A DNA stretch of 64,000 bases from Cryomorpha sp963836915 (GTDB lineage: Bacteria > Bacteroidota > Bacteroidia > Flavobacteriales_D > Cryomorphaceae): assembly GCA_963836915.1 (NCBI GenBank), contig CAWILH010000002.1, forward strand, positions 2,604,001 to 2,668,000, read 5' to 3'. Below are positions 25,252-34,170 of the stretch, one piece after another (within the stretch, counting starts at the first letter, position 1; every line of letters starts with the position of its first letter). Below the pieces are notes generated by a model. It was not told where the DNA came from. It saw nothing but the letters and a program-made list of their open reading frames with translations, and did not search any database. The position numbers were made by a program, and so were the translations under genes.

Positions 25252-26121
25252 ATGAAACGAATAAATCTCCTTGCCTACCTGCAAGAGCGTTTTCCACCGG
25301 TAAATATGATGCTTTTTGCCATCCTTTTTGGGGCGGTTTACAGCGTGGCCAGTGGTGGTGAAACGCCAAGTTGGTCGGTACTTTGGGGCATTGCGTCGGT
25401 CATTTCGTTTTTCTTCCGGCTGCGGGTGATGGACGAGATCAAAGACTTCCAAATAGACCTTATAAACCATCCCAATCGCGTGTTGCAATCGGGTGGCATC
25501 ACCCTGCGCGGACTCATTGCCATCTCCATCGCCAGCACCGTGGTGGAGCTGGGCTGGTCGCTTTATTCCGGCACTTATTGCACCATCGCCTGGGGGCTGG
25601 CGGTGGCGTACAGCCTGCTGATGCGCTACGAATTTTTCGCCGGTGCCTGGCTGCGTCCACGCCTGCTTATCTACGCCATCAGCCACATGCTGGTCATGCC
25701 CGCCATCATCGCGTGGGTTTGGTTTGCCTACCGCAGCGATTTCGGCAAGGCGCTGTGGCTCTTGATGATACTCAGCCTTACCGCAGGTTTTTGCTTTGAG
25801 CTTGCGCGAAAAACCCATGCCCCCGAAGCTGAGCGGCCCGGAATCGACAGTTATTCCAAAAGCCTTGGCCTGCGCCGTTCGGTCTTCACCATCATCGCGC
25901 TGCTGGCCGTGGGACTGGCTTTTCTCTTCTATCTCTTCCATTTTCTGGGGCTGCATCCATACACGTACATTTTGCTTGGGCTCGTATTTTTGGGCGTCAT
26001 CATCTTATACCGCAAGGGATTAAAGTCGCGGGTCGATCCCCATTTCCGGAAAGGGGAGAAAGCGGTATCGCTCTACATGCTAATGAGTTATCTCGTATTA
26101 ATCGCCGAAATGCTACGCTGA
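25252..26121 (+). CDS. UbiA-type prenyltransferase family membrane protein
   Basis: 289 residues from the ATG at 25252 ('MKRINLLAYLQERF'); an in-frame ATG at 25210 would extend into the exporter start region and is not favoured. The protein is almost entirely membrane helices. The first Asp-rich motif reads 'RVMDEIKDFQID', close to the NDxxDxxxD of UbiA enzymes, and the second region is 'GIDSYSKSLGLRR', a weaker match to DxxxD. UbiA enzymes join prenyl chains to aromatic or other acceptors in the membrane. The altered motifs leave room for an unusual substrate. The stop overlaps the next start as TGATG. Confidence 0.75.
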   Translation: MKRINLLAYLQERFPPVNMMLFAILFGAVYSVASGGETPSWSVLWGIASVISFFFRLRVMDEIKDFQIDLINHPNRVLQSGGITLRGLIAISIASTVVELGWSLYSGTYCTIAWGLAVAYSLLMRYEFFAGAWLRPRLLIYAISHMLVMPAIIAWVWFAYRSDFGKALWLLMILSLTAGFCFELARKTHAPEAERPGIDSYSKSLGLRRSVFTIIALLAVGLAFLFYLFHFLGLHPYTYILLGLVFLGVIILYRKGLKSRVDPHFRKGEKAVSLYMLMSYLVLIAEMLR

Positions 26122-28517
26122 TGTCCTTTCGTTTCCTTTTTCAGAAAAACCGGCAGCAGGAAGGCGGTAAAGCAGCGGGCTTGCGGGATTTGCAAAAAGC
26201 GGGGTGCCAGGTGCCGCCATTTATGGTGCTTGGCGCAAATGTTTTTGCGAAAAGCATAGACCATTCTGCCCGGCAAATCCACCCAAATTGGCATAGCCCG
26301 GACGTGGAAAAAATGATCGATAATTGGCTGCGCGGCCTTTCGGCAAATGCCTATCCGCTGGCCGTTCGCTCTTCGGCGGTGGGCGAAGATGGGCAGCAGC
26401 ACGCCTATCCCGGCATGCTCGATACGGTCTTGCACGTGGCTTCGCGGGCGGCGCTCACCGAAGCCATTCACACCGTTGCGGGCAGCATTTGGTCGGAGCG
26501 GGTGCTGGCCTATCAGCGCGAAAAAGGCATCGTGCAAATGCTGCTTCCCGCCGTTATTATCCAGCAGGAAATTGCGGCCGAATTCAGCGGCGTGCTGTTC
26601 ACCACCCATCCGCCGTACCCCAATGAGTTGATGGCGCACCTTATCGCGGGTTATGGCGACGAGCTTGTGGCTGGAAATGTCGATCCCACAGAAGTGGCTT
26701 TTGACCAAGCTTCCGGTCATCTCATTGATTTAGGTCAGGATGCGCCCCTTCCGGGAATGGAATTACTGGAGTCTCTTTTTCGCACAGGAATGCAACTCGA
26801 AAAGGCGCAAAACCATCCGCAGGATATTGAGTTCTGCATCGCAAATGGCGTGATTTGGTTTGTACAAATGCGCCCCATCACCACGCCCACAGCCGATCAG
26901 CGGGTGCTTGACAATTCCAATATCCAGGAGAGTTATTGCGGTGCCACCACCGAATTGACTTACACCTTTGCCCGTAACGCCTACAAGAGCGTTTACACCC
27001 AAACCATGCGTGCGCTTGGCCTTTCGGCAAATACGGTGGCTACAAATAATGAAGTGGTATCTCATCTTTTGGAAAAATGCCATGGGAATATTTATTACAA
27101 TATCAATAATTGGTACCGTGGTTTGCAGTTGCTACCGGCCTTTCGGCAAAATAAAGCCGACATGGAACGCATGATGGGGCTGGAAGAACCGGTAGATTTT
27201 ATAACAAGTAGCAGTGTGCCCTTTCGGGAAATGATCACCAAACTGCCCAAGCTGATTTTGAATATGGGACGCCTTCTGCTGGCCTTTCGCAGCTTGAAAA
27301 AAGATACCGTAATTTTTCAAGATGAATTCAAAAAAGTATTTGAAGATTTTTATGCTTCCGGGCCTTCGGAATTCACGATGGTAGGCTGCCGTAAATGGTA
27401 TCATGAATTAAATAAAAAATTGCTCCAGCGCTGGCATGTGCCCATTGTCAACGACTTCTACGTGATGATGCAAAATGGAAAAGTACACCGTCAATTGCGA
27501 AAATCCGGAATGGATCATCCGGAAACCTGGCTCCAGAACCAATTGATCGGCGATGGCAACCTGCCTTCACTTGCCCCCGTTACGGAACTCCAAAAACTTG
27601 GAAAGTCTTTGGGTGAAAACCAAGAGCTCGTGGCTTTGATTTTGGAATTTCCACCCAATTTGCATGAGATTATTTCCGAATCGTTTCCCGCAGCATTTCA
27701 ATCCATACAGCAGTATATCCATCAATATGGCGATCGTACCATCGGCGAATTGAAACTCGAAACCACCACCATGCGGGTAGCTCCAGCCATTTTTTACAAA
27801 TACCTGCAAAACTATTTGCACAGTGATGTGGAAGTGATTGCGCCGGAAACCAAAAAAGAGAACAGCAAATCACAAATCCTAAACCTTGGGAAATTGCGGG
27901 AAGGGATTTACCGACGCGAAACTTTGCGCCTGGAGCGCACCCGCTTGTTTGGGATGTACCGCAGCCTTTTTTTGCGGGTTGGCGCTTTGCTGAAAGCCGA
28001 AAATAAAATTGAGATTTTGGAAGACATTTTCCATCTTACCCTATCGGAAATGAAGTTGGTTCTGGCCGGTGAAAATCCGCCTTCCACTGCGGAAATTGAC
28101 AAGCGAAAAGCGGAATATCTGTCCTGGCAAGATCTACCAATTCCCACGCGGGTGTATATTCCCGGAAGGAACCAAAAGGCAAAATCGGGACAATTGGCCG
28201 ATGGCAATTGGCAGGGTGAACCTGCAGTTGGCGGCATGGCAGAAGGGGAAGTGGTCTGCATCAAGGAACCGGGCGAATGGAATGATTTACGTGGGAAAAT
28301 AATCTGTGCCCTGCGCACCGATCCGGGCTGGGCACCGCTTTTCACGGGTTGCCGCGGCGTGATCATCGAGAAAGGATCTTCCCTTTCACATTCTGTAATT
28401 ATGTTGCGCGAGCTGGGCATTCCCACCATTATCAACTTGCCAGGAATCACCCAAAACCTGCACACCGGCAGCCGTGTAAAAATGGATGCCAACACCGGAA
28501 AAATAGAAATTGAATGA
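26121..28517 (+). CDS. Dikinase-type phosphotransferase (PEP-synthase N-domain plus His domain, RPH-like)
   Basis: 798 residues. The N-terminal ATP-grasp domain of PEP synthase/PPDK type is clear: 'GGKAAGLRDLQKAG', 'PLAVRSSAVGED', 'VIIQQEIAAEFSGVLFT', 'WFVQMRPITT' (to ~residue 255). The end is a swivelling phospho-His domain: 'DPGWAPLFTGCRGVI', then 'GSSLSHSVIMLRELGIPTI' with His ~757, finishing at the C-terminus. The PEP/pyruvate-binding barrel that ends true PEP synthases is absent; a ~430-residue middle region takes its place. That order (ATP domain, substrate domain, His domain) is the layout of rifampin phosphotransferase. It therefore probably phosphorylates a small molecule, perhaps a prenylated product of the neighbouring enzyme. 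Confidence 0.8.
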   Translation: MSFRFLFQKNRQQEGGKAAGLRDLQKAGCQVPPFMVLGANVFAKSIDHSARQIHPNWHSPDVEKMIDNWLRGLSANAYPLAVRSSAVGEDGQQHAYPGMLDTVLHVASRAALTEAIHTVAGSIWSERVLAYQREKGIVQMLLPAVIIQQEIAAEFSGVLFTTHPPYPNELMAHLIAGYGDELVAGNVDPTEVAFDQASGHLIDLGQDAPLPGMELLESLFRTGMQLEKAQNHPQDIEFCIANGVIWFVQMRPITTPTADQRVLDNSNIQESYCGATTELTYTFARNAYKSVYTQTMRALGLSANTVATNNEVVSHLLEKCHGNIYYNINNWYRGLQLLPAFRQNKADMERMMGLEEPVDFITSSSVPFREMITKLPKLILNMGRLLLAFRSLKKDTVIFQDEFKKVFEDFYASGPSEFTMVGCRKWYHELNKKLLQRWHVPIVNDFYVMMQNGKVHRQLRKSGMDHPETWLQNQLIGDGNLPSLAPVTELQKLGKSLGENQELVALILEFPPNLHEIISESFPAAFQSIQQYIHQYGDRTIGELKLETTTMRVAPAIFYKYLQNYLHSDVEVIAPETKKENSKSQILNLGKLREGIYRRETLRLERTRLFGMYRSLFLRVGALLKAENKIEILEDIFHLTLSEMKLVLAGENPPSTAEIDKRKAEYLSWQDLPIPTRVYIPGRNQKAKSGQLADGNWQGEPAVGGMAEGEVVCIKEPGEWNDLRGKIICALRTDPGWAPLFTGCRGVIIEKGSSLSHSVIMLRELGIPTIINLPGITQNLHTGSRVKMDANTGKIEIE

Positions 28518-29566
28518 TGGAAATAATCACGATAAAAGACCATTTCCCAGAGCACTTTTATGCTTTGCCAGATGCGATTTACAAAGACCTGAATTTCCGT
28601 CCGGAAGAAGAAAGGGAGCAAATCGAAACACTCCTGAAATTTGCCATAAAATCATTTGATCTGATGCTCATTACCGATCAAAAAAACGTTCGTCTATTGG
28701 GGATTTTCCCACCAGGAGAATCCACGGCATATTTCGGTTTTTGGGAAACGGTGGATGATTTCCAAGCCTGCGAAAAAGCTTTTGCATTGCTTTTTTCCGA
28801 ATCAAAACGACGGGGCTACAACCGCATCGAAAGGCCCGTTAATTTCAACACCTTCCACCGCTACCGCTTGCGTTTGGACGCTCCTTCTTGGGGTCAGTTC
28901 GACCGCGAACCCGTCAATCCGGAGTATTACCCCAGATATTTGGAGAGACTCGGATTTGAAATTCACAACAACTACGAGAGCCGACGTATCCACAACAACG
29001 TGGTTCCCGAAGTGTACCGAAGCAAAATAGGGCTTTTGGAAAACGTGCAAGATTTGCCTTTTGAATTTATCTCGATAAACCGAGATGTTTGGATAAAAAG
29101 GGAACAGGAGATCTTTGAATTGATACATCTTATATTTTGTTTGAACCCCGGATTTCAAGCCATCCCCATAGCCGAATTCCGCGTGCAGTACAATGCCGAT
29201 TTTGCCGCGCAGCTTTGTCCACATTCTTCGTTTTTATTGGAAGATCGTGACAGCGGAAAGCTATTGGCCATCAATCTGGCTTACCCGAATTATGCACCTT
29301 TGAACCTGAGTGAAAAACCTGTTTTTGAGACGCATTATCCACTTCTCAAGCACCGCACTTTACTCGTAAAAACCAATGGCGTACATCCCGATTTCCGCAA
29401 ACAGGGACTGATGAACAGCCTTGGTGCTTACGCAATGCTTTCGTTCAGGAAATACTACGACGATGTGATTTACTGTCTGATGCGTTCTGACAATCCTTCA
29501 CTGCGCTTCTCGGATTCATTTGAATTTGAGAAGGCGGGATATGCCAGTTATGCTAAATATATATAA
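28514..29566 (+). CDS. GNAT-like acyltransferase-family protein
   Basis: 350 residues. The N-terminal half has the pattern 'RPVNFNTFHRYRLR' followed by 'EPVNPEYYPRYLERLGF', typical of a GNAT-like family related to YghO and seen near lipid-synthesis genes. The C-terminal half has an acetyl-CoA-binding-like stretch 'TNGVHPDFRKQGLMNSLGAY' (the R/Q-x-x-G-x-A-type loop) and 'MRSDNPSLRFSDSFEFEKAG'. Two GNAT-fold halves are therefore likely. It overlaps the dikinase gene as ATGA and closes the three-gene operon. An acyl transfer step on the same product is the natural inference; the acceptor is unknown. Confidence 0.65.
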   Translation: MMEIITIKDHFPEHFYALPDAIYKDLNFRPEEEREQIETLLKFAIKSFDLMLITDQKNVRLLGIFPPGESTAYFGFWETVDDFQACEKAFALLFSESKRRGYNRIERPVNFNTFHRYRLRLDAPSWGQFDREPVNPEYYPRYLERLGFEIHNNYESRRIHNNVVPEVYRSKIGLLENVQDLPFEFISINRDVWIKREQEIFELIHLIFCLNPGFQAIPIAEFRVQYNADFAAQLCPHSSFLLEDRDSGKLLAINLAYPNYAPLNLSEKPVFETHYPLLKHRTLLVKTNGVHPDFRKQGLMNSLGAYAMLSFRKYYDDVIYCLMRSDNPSLRFSDSFEFEKAGYASYAKYI

Positions 29567-29707
29567 AGTGATTTACGCTCTAGGTGAGTCAATTACTTCA
29601 AAGCTTAGATATTTGTCAGGTCGTATAAGCGCGCCGCTTTTCGCGGTAGACGTATACTGTTTTTAAGTACAAGAAGCCTTGACTGCGAAGTGAACTAGAG
29701 ATTCTTG
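29567..29707. other. Intergenic DNA after the GNAT-like gene
   Basis: About 140 bases with no gene and no clear terminator, leading into the 71 bp repeat. The G+C-rich character of the preceding cluster stops here. Confidence 0.35.
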
Positions 29708-29778
29708 AATCTAAAATTGCATCGAGACGCGAGGATGCGCCAGCCTTTTGCCGAAAGGCGTACCCACCCACCTACTTT
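29708..29778 (+). repeat. 71 bp direct repeat, copy 1
   Basis: Identical over 71 bases to 32923-32993 and in the same orientation. It contains a small hairpin GCCTTT-TGCCG-AAAGGC. The identity ends exactly at the left inverted repeat of the decayed IS, so the IS sits at the repeat boundary. The flanks before the repeat differ between copies. Confidence 0.85.
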
Positions 29779-31410
29779 GGGTCTGCTGATTTTCGTCAAA
29801 ATAAGGCTATACATGTTGATAATCAGCTGTGTATGTTGATAAGTCAGGACGCGTGAATGGGCGCAAGTGCAAGGTTTTTCCGATATTGTAGTATAAACCC
29901 TTGCATATATGATCAGATACACGCCCGCATCACAACTCACCTTGGCCGGTTTTGAACATCCCTTCGAGCGCGCCCTTGACCCCGAAAACCGCTGGGTAAA
30001 AAGGGCAAAAGCAATCCCTTGGGACGAGCTGGCGGCAATATATGCCCGCAACCTGGACAGCAACAGCGGTAGGCAAAGCGTTGATATCAGGCTTGTCATC
30101 GGTGCCTTGATAATCAAACACAAGCAAAAGCCCGGCGACCGGGAGACAATAAGCACCATCTCGGAAAACATTTACATACAGTATTTCTGTGGCTACAAGG
30201 CCTTTCAGGTAGAAGATCCTTTTGACGCATCCCTGTTTGTAGATATCAGAAAACGAATGGGAGCGGATTCTTTTGATGCCTTTCATGATGCAGTCATTGC
30301 CAGATCAGATGAACTTGTGCACGGACGCAAACGCATAATGGCAGACAGAACAGACCAGAACGAACCCGACGAAAACGACCCCAGAACAGATCCTCCGGGA
30401 CATACACCCACGCCAAAGCTGCCGTTCAACAAAGGCACGTTGAACAAAAGCTGTGCACGGGTGCCAAACCGAGAACCTACCGCAGGAATGCACGCAAGGA
30501 CTATTTGAACATTTCCAAGAAGAAAAACAAAAGCCGCAAAACCATCCGCAAAGCGATACGAAAGCAGCTGCACTACGTTAAAAGACATCAAAACCATGGA
30601 AAACCTGGTTGATCTTCTCGGCACACAATCCACAAGATGGCCATTGACCAAGCGCGACCAGCGCATATACTGGGTGTTACAGCATATTTACGCACAACAA
30701 AAAACCATGTACGAAAACAACGGGCGAAGCCACCCGGACAGAATAACAAGTGTATACCAGCCGTATGTGCGCCCCATTGTAAGGGGGAAAAGCAAGGCCA
30801 AAGTTGAGTTTGGGGCGAAGATCAACGCCAGCGAATGCAATGGCATGTCCAAAATAAATTCTATAAGCCGGGATGCATACAACGAAAGTACCGAGCTTCC
30901 GATGCAGGTGGAAGAATTTCTGAAGACGTATGGCCGATATCCAGAACTGCTGCTGGCAGATGGGATTTATATGACCCGTGAGAACAGAAAGCATATGACA
31001 GAAAAAGGAAAAAGAATAGTGGGAAAACCACATGGACGACCGCCCAAAATAGAACGCTCACCTTACCAAAAAAAAAGCAAAGAAAAGAGCGCAATCAGCG
31101 TAACCTGATAGAAGGCAAATTTGGGCAAGGGAAAAATGGATATAACCTAAACTGCATCAGTGCCAGACGCCAGGACACTTCAGAAAGCTGGATAGCTGCG
31201 ATCTTTTTTAATGAACGTGATAACTCTGGGAAAAGTGGCCGAAAAATGCTTTTGTCTTATAAACCCCTTCGGACTGGCCACCAAGTGGTCAAGCATGATT
31301 ACTGTTGGGCCAAATATGCACGAAAAATCAGTGTGGAAACAAAAATCAGGATTGGCCGTCGCCAAAATCCGATTCTTGGAAGTTTCCTGTTTCTGAAAAT
31401 CAGCAGGCCC
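29779..31410 (+). mobile_element. Decayed insertion sequence (IS5/IS1182-type)
   Basis: The ends are imperfect inverted repeats: 29779-29795 (GGGTCTGCTGATTTTCG) against 31394-31410 (15 of 17 positions complementary). The single transposase gene is broken by several frameshifts and an internal deletion. I found no clear target duplication: the left flank is the 71 bp repeat and the right flank is the end region of the gene at 31429. Confidence 0.7.
29909..31396 (+). pseudogene. Degenerate DDE transposase with DUF772-type N-terminus
   Basis: The N-terminal ~175 codons are intact: 'RYTPASQLTLAGFEHPFERAL' pattern, 'RLVIGALIIKHKQKPGDRET', 'FCGYKAFQVEDPFDASLFVDIRKR' (quoted in parts), as in IS5/IS1182-like transposases. 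After ~30440 about 45-50 codons, including the usual 'DATVA' Asp segment, are missing. Further pieces lie in shifting frames: 'KLCTGAKPRTYRRNARKDYL', then 30596-31108 with 'LADGIYMTRENRKH', then 'LIEGKFGQGKNGYNLNCI' and 'MNVITLGKVAEKC'. At least four breaks make it inactive. Confidence 0.85.
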
Positions 31411-31428
31411 TAAGTATTCAGCACAGCT

Positions 31429-32844
31429 TTACTTTAAGGGCAGAATCCTCCCGCTCCGGTCTCTATAGATGAAAGAGCTGCGCCCTTGTGCATTCCGAAC
31501 AGCTTTTGAAATTTTGAATTCAAAATTCGAAGAGGCTAAATTCGAAGGAGGCCACTTTTGATAGTGCGGAAAGCGCTCAAAAGTCTTGTCTCGATAATCC
31601 CACTTGCTTCGCAAAAAACGTACAGCCACTCCATCCACCTGAAAAGTTTCTTGGAGCTCAAAGTATGAGGCGTAGGCATATGGACGCCCCGTATGGCCAG
31701 ATTGCCACGTAAGCGTTTGAACCGCTTTATAAGTGAGTACGAGTCCGGAATAATTAGAAACAGTTGAAACGGGAAAGCCAGAAACCACAATTAACTCTGT
31801 ATTATATAAATGTTTAACGCTCGGGTAGAATTTGGTTGGTCTTGACTGATAGCTAGGATCATAATCCGGGTCTCCGTAAACGGTATCCACTTTTACTGAG
31901 TAAACATAAGCGGTGTTATCGAGTGTGCTTACTTTTTCGATAAAGCGAATAGGACCCGAGACCGCAATACGCAGCTTTTCGGGCATTTCCGGCTTCCTAG
32001 CCAGAATTAACTCTTCCAAAGGCTCTTCAAGTTCACCTTGCCTTCCGTAATATTGCATCCCGTTACGCTCCCATGACTCGGCACTTAGTAACATATCATG
32101 GACTAACTGGTACAATTTACCATCAGGGACATCTTCTTCGCGTCGCGTAAACGGATAATTAGAAGTACGGCAGGTGAATTCGCTAGAAAATCCACAGACT
32201 ATATGTCCTGCACACCTAATATCCTTGGATTGAAAAAATCCGGAGTCAATCAATTTGGTTTTTAAGACGCGCAATTGGATTGAATCCAAAGCTCCTTTGT
32301 AAACCCCGTAAACCGGACGATCGGCCAATTTCAGCTGCGCATTAACCACTAAATTAATTTCCCCGTTGCTTTCTATGTTCACTCTATGGTAATGTCTATC
32401 GATTTGAATCGATATAAAGTTGTGCAATGGCTCTTTCTTCGTAAAATGCTCCGCTGTGTATAAAACCAGTGTTGGCTTCTGACCTTCGATATCAGGATAT
32501 ACCCTTGGCAATGGAGGACACATCCAGAAACCCATATCGTAGATAAATTCGAGAACCAATGAATCTTTATTTGCCTGATAATTTGCATAAACGACATTTC
32601 GCGTCAGCCCATCCACAAGTTCTGTTCTGTTCTGGTAACGAACAGCAACATCATCAACAAAGAACCAATCTTCCACTTTCACACCCTCCCACGTCACACT
32701 ACGGCTATCAAAGGTCATCACAAGGCCTTCCGCTGTATACCATGTTTCGCCGAAAAGCAAATCCCTGTTGGTCTGTGCATCACAGATTAGGTGCACCAAC
32801 AAAAAGAGAACAGGAAAAAGTGAGTTTCTAAACATGATTTTCAA
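31429..32844 (-). CDS. Secreted protein of unknown function
   Basis: 471 residues with a signal peptide (hydrophobic 'SLFPVLFLLVHLICDA', probable cleavage after 'CDAQ'). I do not recognise a family. The first ~100 residues look like a lipocalin-like or small beta domain ('ETWYTAEGLVMTFDSRSVTWEG' pattern), and the rest mixes strands with charged loops. There are five or so cysteines in the mature part, four of them clustered near residues 205-225 ('IRCAGHIVCGFSSEFTC'), which may form disulfides. The gene stands alone between the decayed IS and the second 71 bp repeat, reading towards the IS. Its stop lies 19 bases from the IS end, so the IS just missed it. Confidence 0.6.
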   Translation of the reverse strand: MKIMFRNSLFPVLFLLVHLICDAQTNRDLLFGETWYTAEGLVMTFDSRSVTWEGVKVEDWFFVDDVAVRYQNRTELVDGLTRNVVYANYQANKDSLVLEFIYDMGFWMCPPLPRVYPDIEGQKPTLVLYTAEHFTKKEPLHNFISIQIDRHYHRVNIESNGEINLVVNAQLKLADRPVYGVYKGALDSIQLRVLKTKLIDSGFFQSKDIRCAGHIVCGFSSEFTCRTSNYPFTRREEDVPDGKLYQLVHDMLLSAESWERNGMQYYGRQGELEEPLEELILARKPEMPEKLRIAVSGPIRFIEKVSTLDNTAYVYSVKVDTVYGDPDYDPSYQSRPTKFYPSVKHLYNTELIVVSGFPVSTVSNYSGLVLTYKAVQTLTWQSGHTGRPYAYASYFELQETFQVDGVAVRFLRSKWDYRDKTFERFPHYQKWPPSNLASSNFEFKISKAVRNAQGRSSFIYRDRSGRILPLK

Positions 32845-32922
32845 CAGACATACTAGGTGCAGAAATCAAATATACGCAGATAATAATTGAGTCAGAAGCC
32901 TTGAATGAGTGGAAAGGTGGTA

Positions 32923-32993
32923 AATCTAAAATTGCATCGAGACGCGAGGATGCGCCAGCCTTTTGCCGAAAGGCGTACCCACCCACCTACTTT
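32923..32993 (+). repeat. 71 bp direct repeat, copy 2
   Basis: Identical to 29708-29778, 3.2 kb apart in the same orientation. It lies upstream of the adhesin operon and of the divergent secreted-protein gene. The two copies bracket the decayed IS plus the gene at 31429-32844. Confidence 0.85.
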
Positions 32994-33111
32994 ACTGAAA
33001 ATGAATCGCAACCGTCACCTTCCCCACAACCCCCTGTGGAAAACTGTAGCAGGTTGAAACCTTATTGGGTACCATAACCGTATCTTTAGCTATTCAATCA
33101 TAATCCCCCTT

Positions 33112-34170
33112 ATGACTAGATTCTCACCTTTGCAGGTGTTGATTTTTATATGCGCTTCGCTTTCCTGTGCCTTTGCCTACGGGCAAACCTGCAACGATCC
33201 TGAAGCGCTCTGCGGCCAGTCTGAAGGCATCAGTATAAATACCGCCGAAGGGGTACCGAACGATCTGCCCGCATCTTTTTGTTTCTCCATGCCGGCCAAT
33301 GCCGTTTTTTTTAGCTTCGAAACACTCGATTTGGTGCAATTTCCCGATCTTGAGTATGCCGACTCCACAGCGACCCTTTCGCTCGAAAATCTCAATTGCA
33401 CCGTCGATACCGCACTAGGACAGGGAATCAATCTTGCAGTGTTCAGCGCACCAAATCTCTGTGATCAATCGACCTTTTCAGACCCTATATTTTGTGAATC
33501 GCAAGTGCAATCTACCACATCCTATACCCTAGAATCTCTAGCGCCATCTACCACGTATTATATTTTGGTAAGCGGCATCGAAGAAGCGCCGCCCGCCACT
33601 GGCGCGGCCGAGTGTGATGTGCAGCTCTCTATGGCCGGTCCTGCGGTGACCTATGATCTTATGGCCGACTGGTTTCCCGAATCAGATGAAAACCGAGATC
33701 TAAAAGTCTTATTCGTTGGGGAAACGGTGGTGCTCACGGCCGATGAAAATTTGACCGGCTTCAGCTGGAGCGGTGCTGCACTAAACGGTAATGAAGGCGA
33801 TAGGGTAACTGCCAACCCAGAAGGAGTGGACACGCAGGAGCAGTACACGGTAGAAACGACCATCAACGGCTGCGACTTTACCGATCAAGTACTCGTCCCT
33901 ATACGACCGGCAATAATCCCTTTTACCGCGTTTACACCAAATGCTGATGGCATCAATGACACTTGGGAAATCAGAAACATCGTGCAATGGCCGAATGCAC
34001 AGATCAATGTCTATTCGCGCTGGGGATCAAAAGTATTTCAAGCCACCAATTATTCAAACGATTGGGGCGGCGGCGACCTTCCCGCGGCTACCTATTATTA
34101 TGTAATCGAACTGAACCCGATCGATTTTAACCTAGAGCCCTACACAGGTTCTGTTACGATATTGCGATGA
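33112..34170 (+). CDS. T9SS type B sorted surface protein, first gene of the adhesin operon
   Basis: 352 residues with a signal peptide ending near 'AFAYGQ'. The mature N-terminus starts 'CNDPEALCGQSEG', a pattern seen in proteins with pre-peptidase-like domains, and continues as beta-sandwich ('ESLAPSTTYYILVSG'). The last ~85 residues are a gliding-motility-associated C-terminal (type B) domain: 'FTPNADGINDTWEI', 'INVYSRWGSKVF', 'LPAATYYYVIEL'. Type B substrates are exported by T9SS and usually need a dedicated PorP/SprF partner, which follows here with an ATGA overlap. No further function can be read. Confidence 0.85.
   Translation: MTRFSPLQVLIFICASLSCAFAYGQTCNDPEALCGQSEGISINTAEGVPNDLPASFCFSMPANAVFFSFETLDLVQFPDLEYADSTATLSLENLNCTVDTALGQGINLAVFSAPNLCDQSTFSDPIFCESQVQSTTSYTLESLAPSTTYYILVSGIEEAPPATGAAECDVQLSMAGPAVTYDLMADWFPESDENRDLKVLFVGETVVLTADENLTGFSWSGAALNGNEGDRVTANPEGVDTQEQYTVETTINGCDFTDQVLVPIRPAIIPFTAFTPNADGINDTWEIRNIVQWPNAQINVYSRWGSKVFQATNYSNDWGGGDLPAATYYYVIELNPIDFNLEPYTGSVTILR

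Noticed and set aside
29779..32993. Composite transposon made of the IS and the two 71 bp repeats
   Set aside because: Only one IS is present and the 71 bp repeats have no transposase-type ends; a chance or IS-targeted arrangement is as likely.
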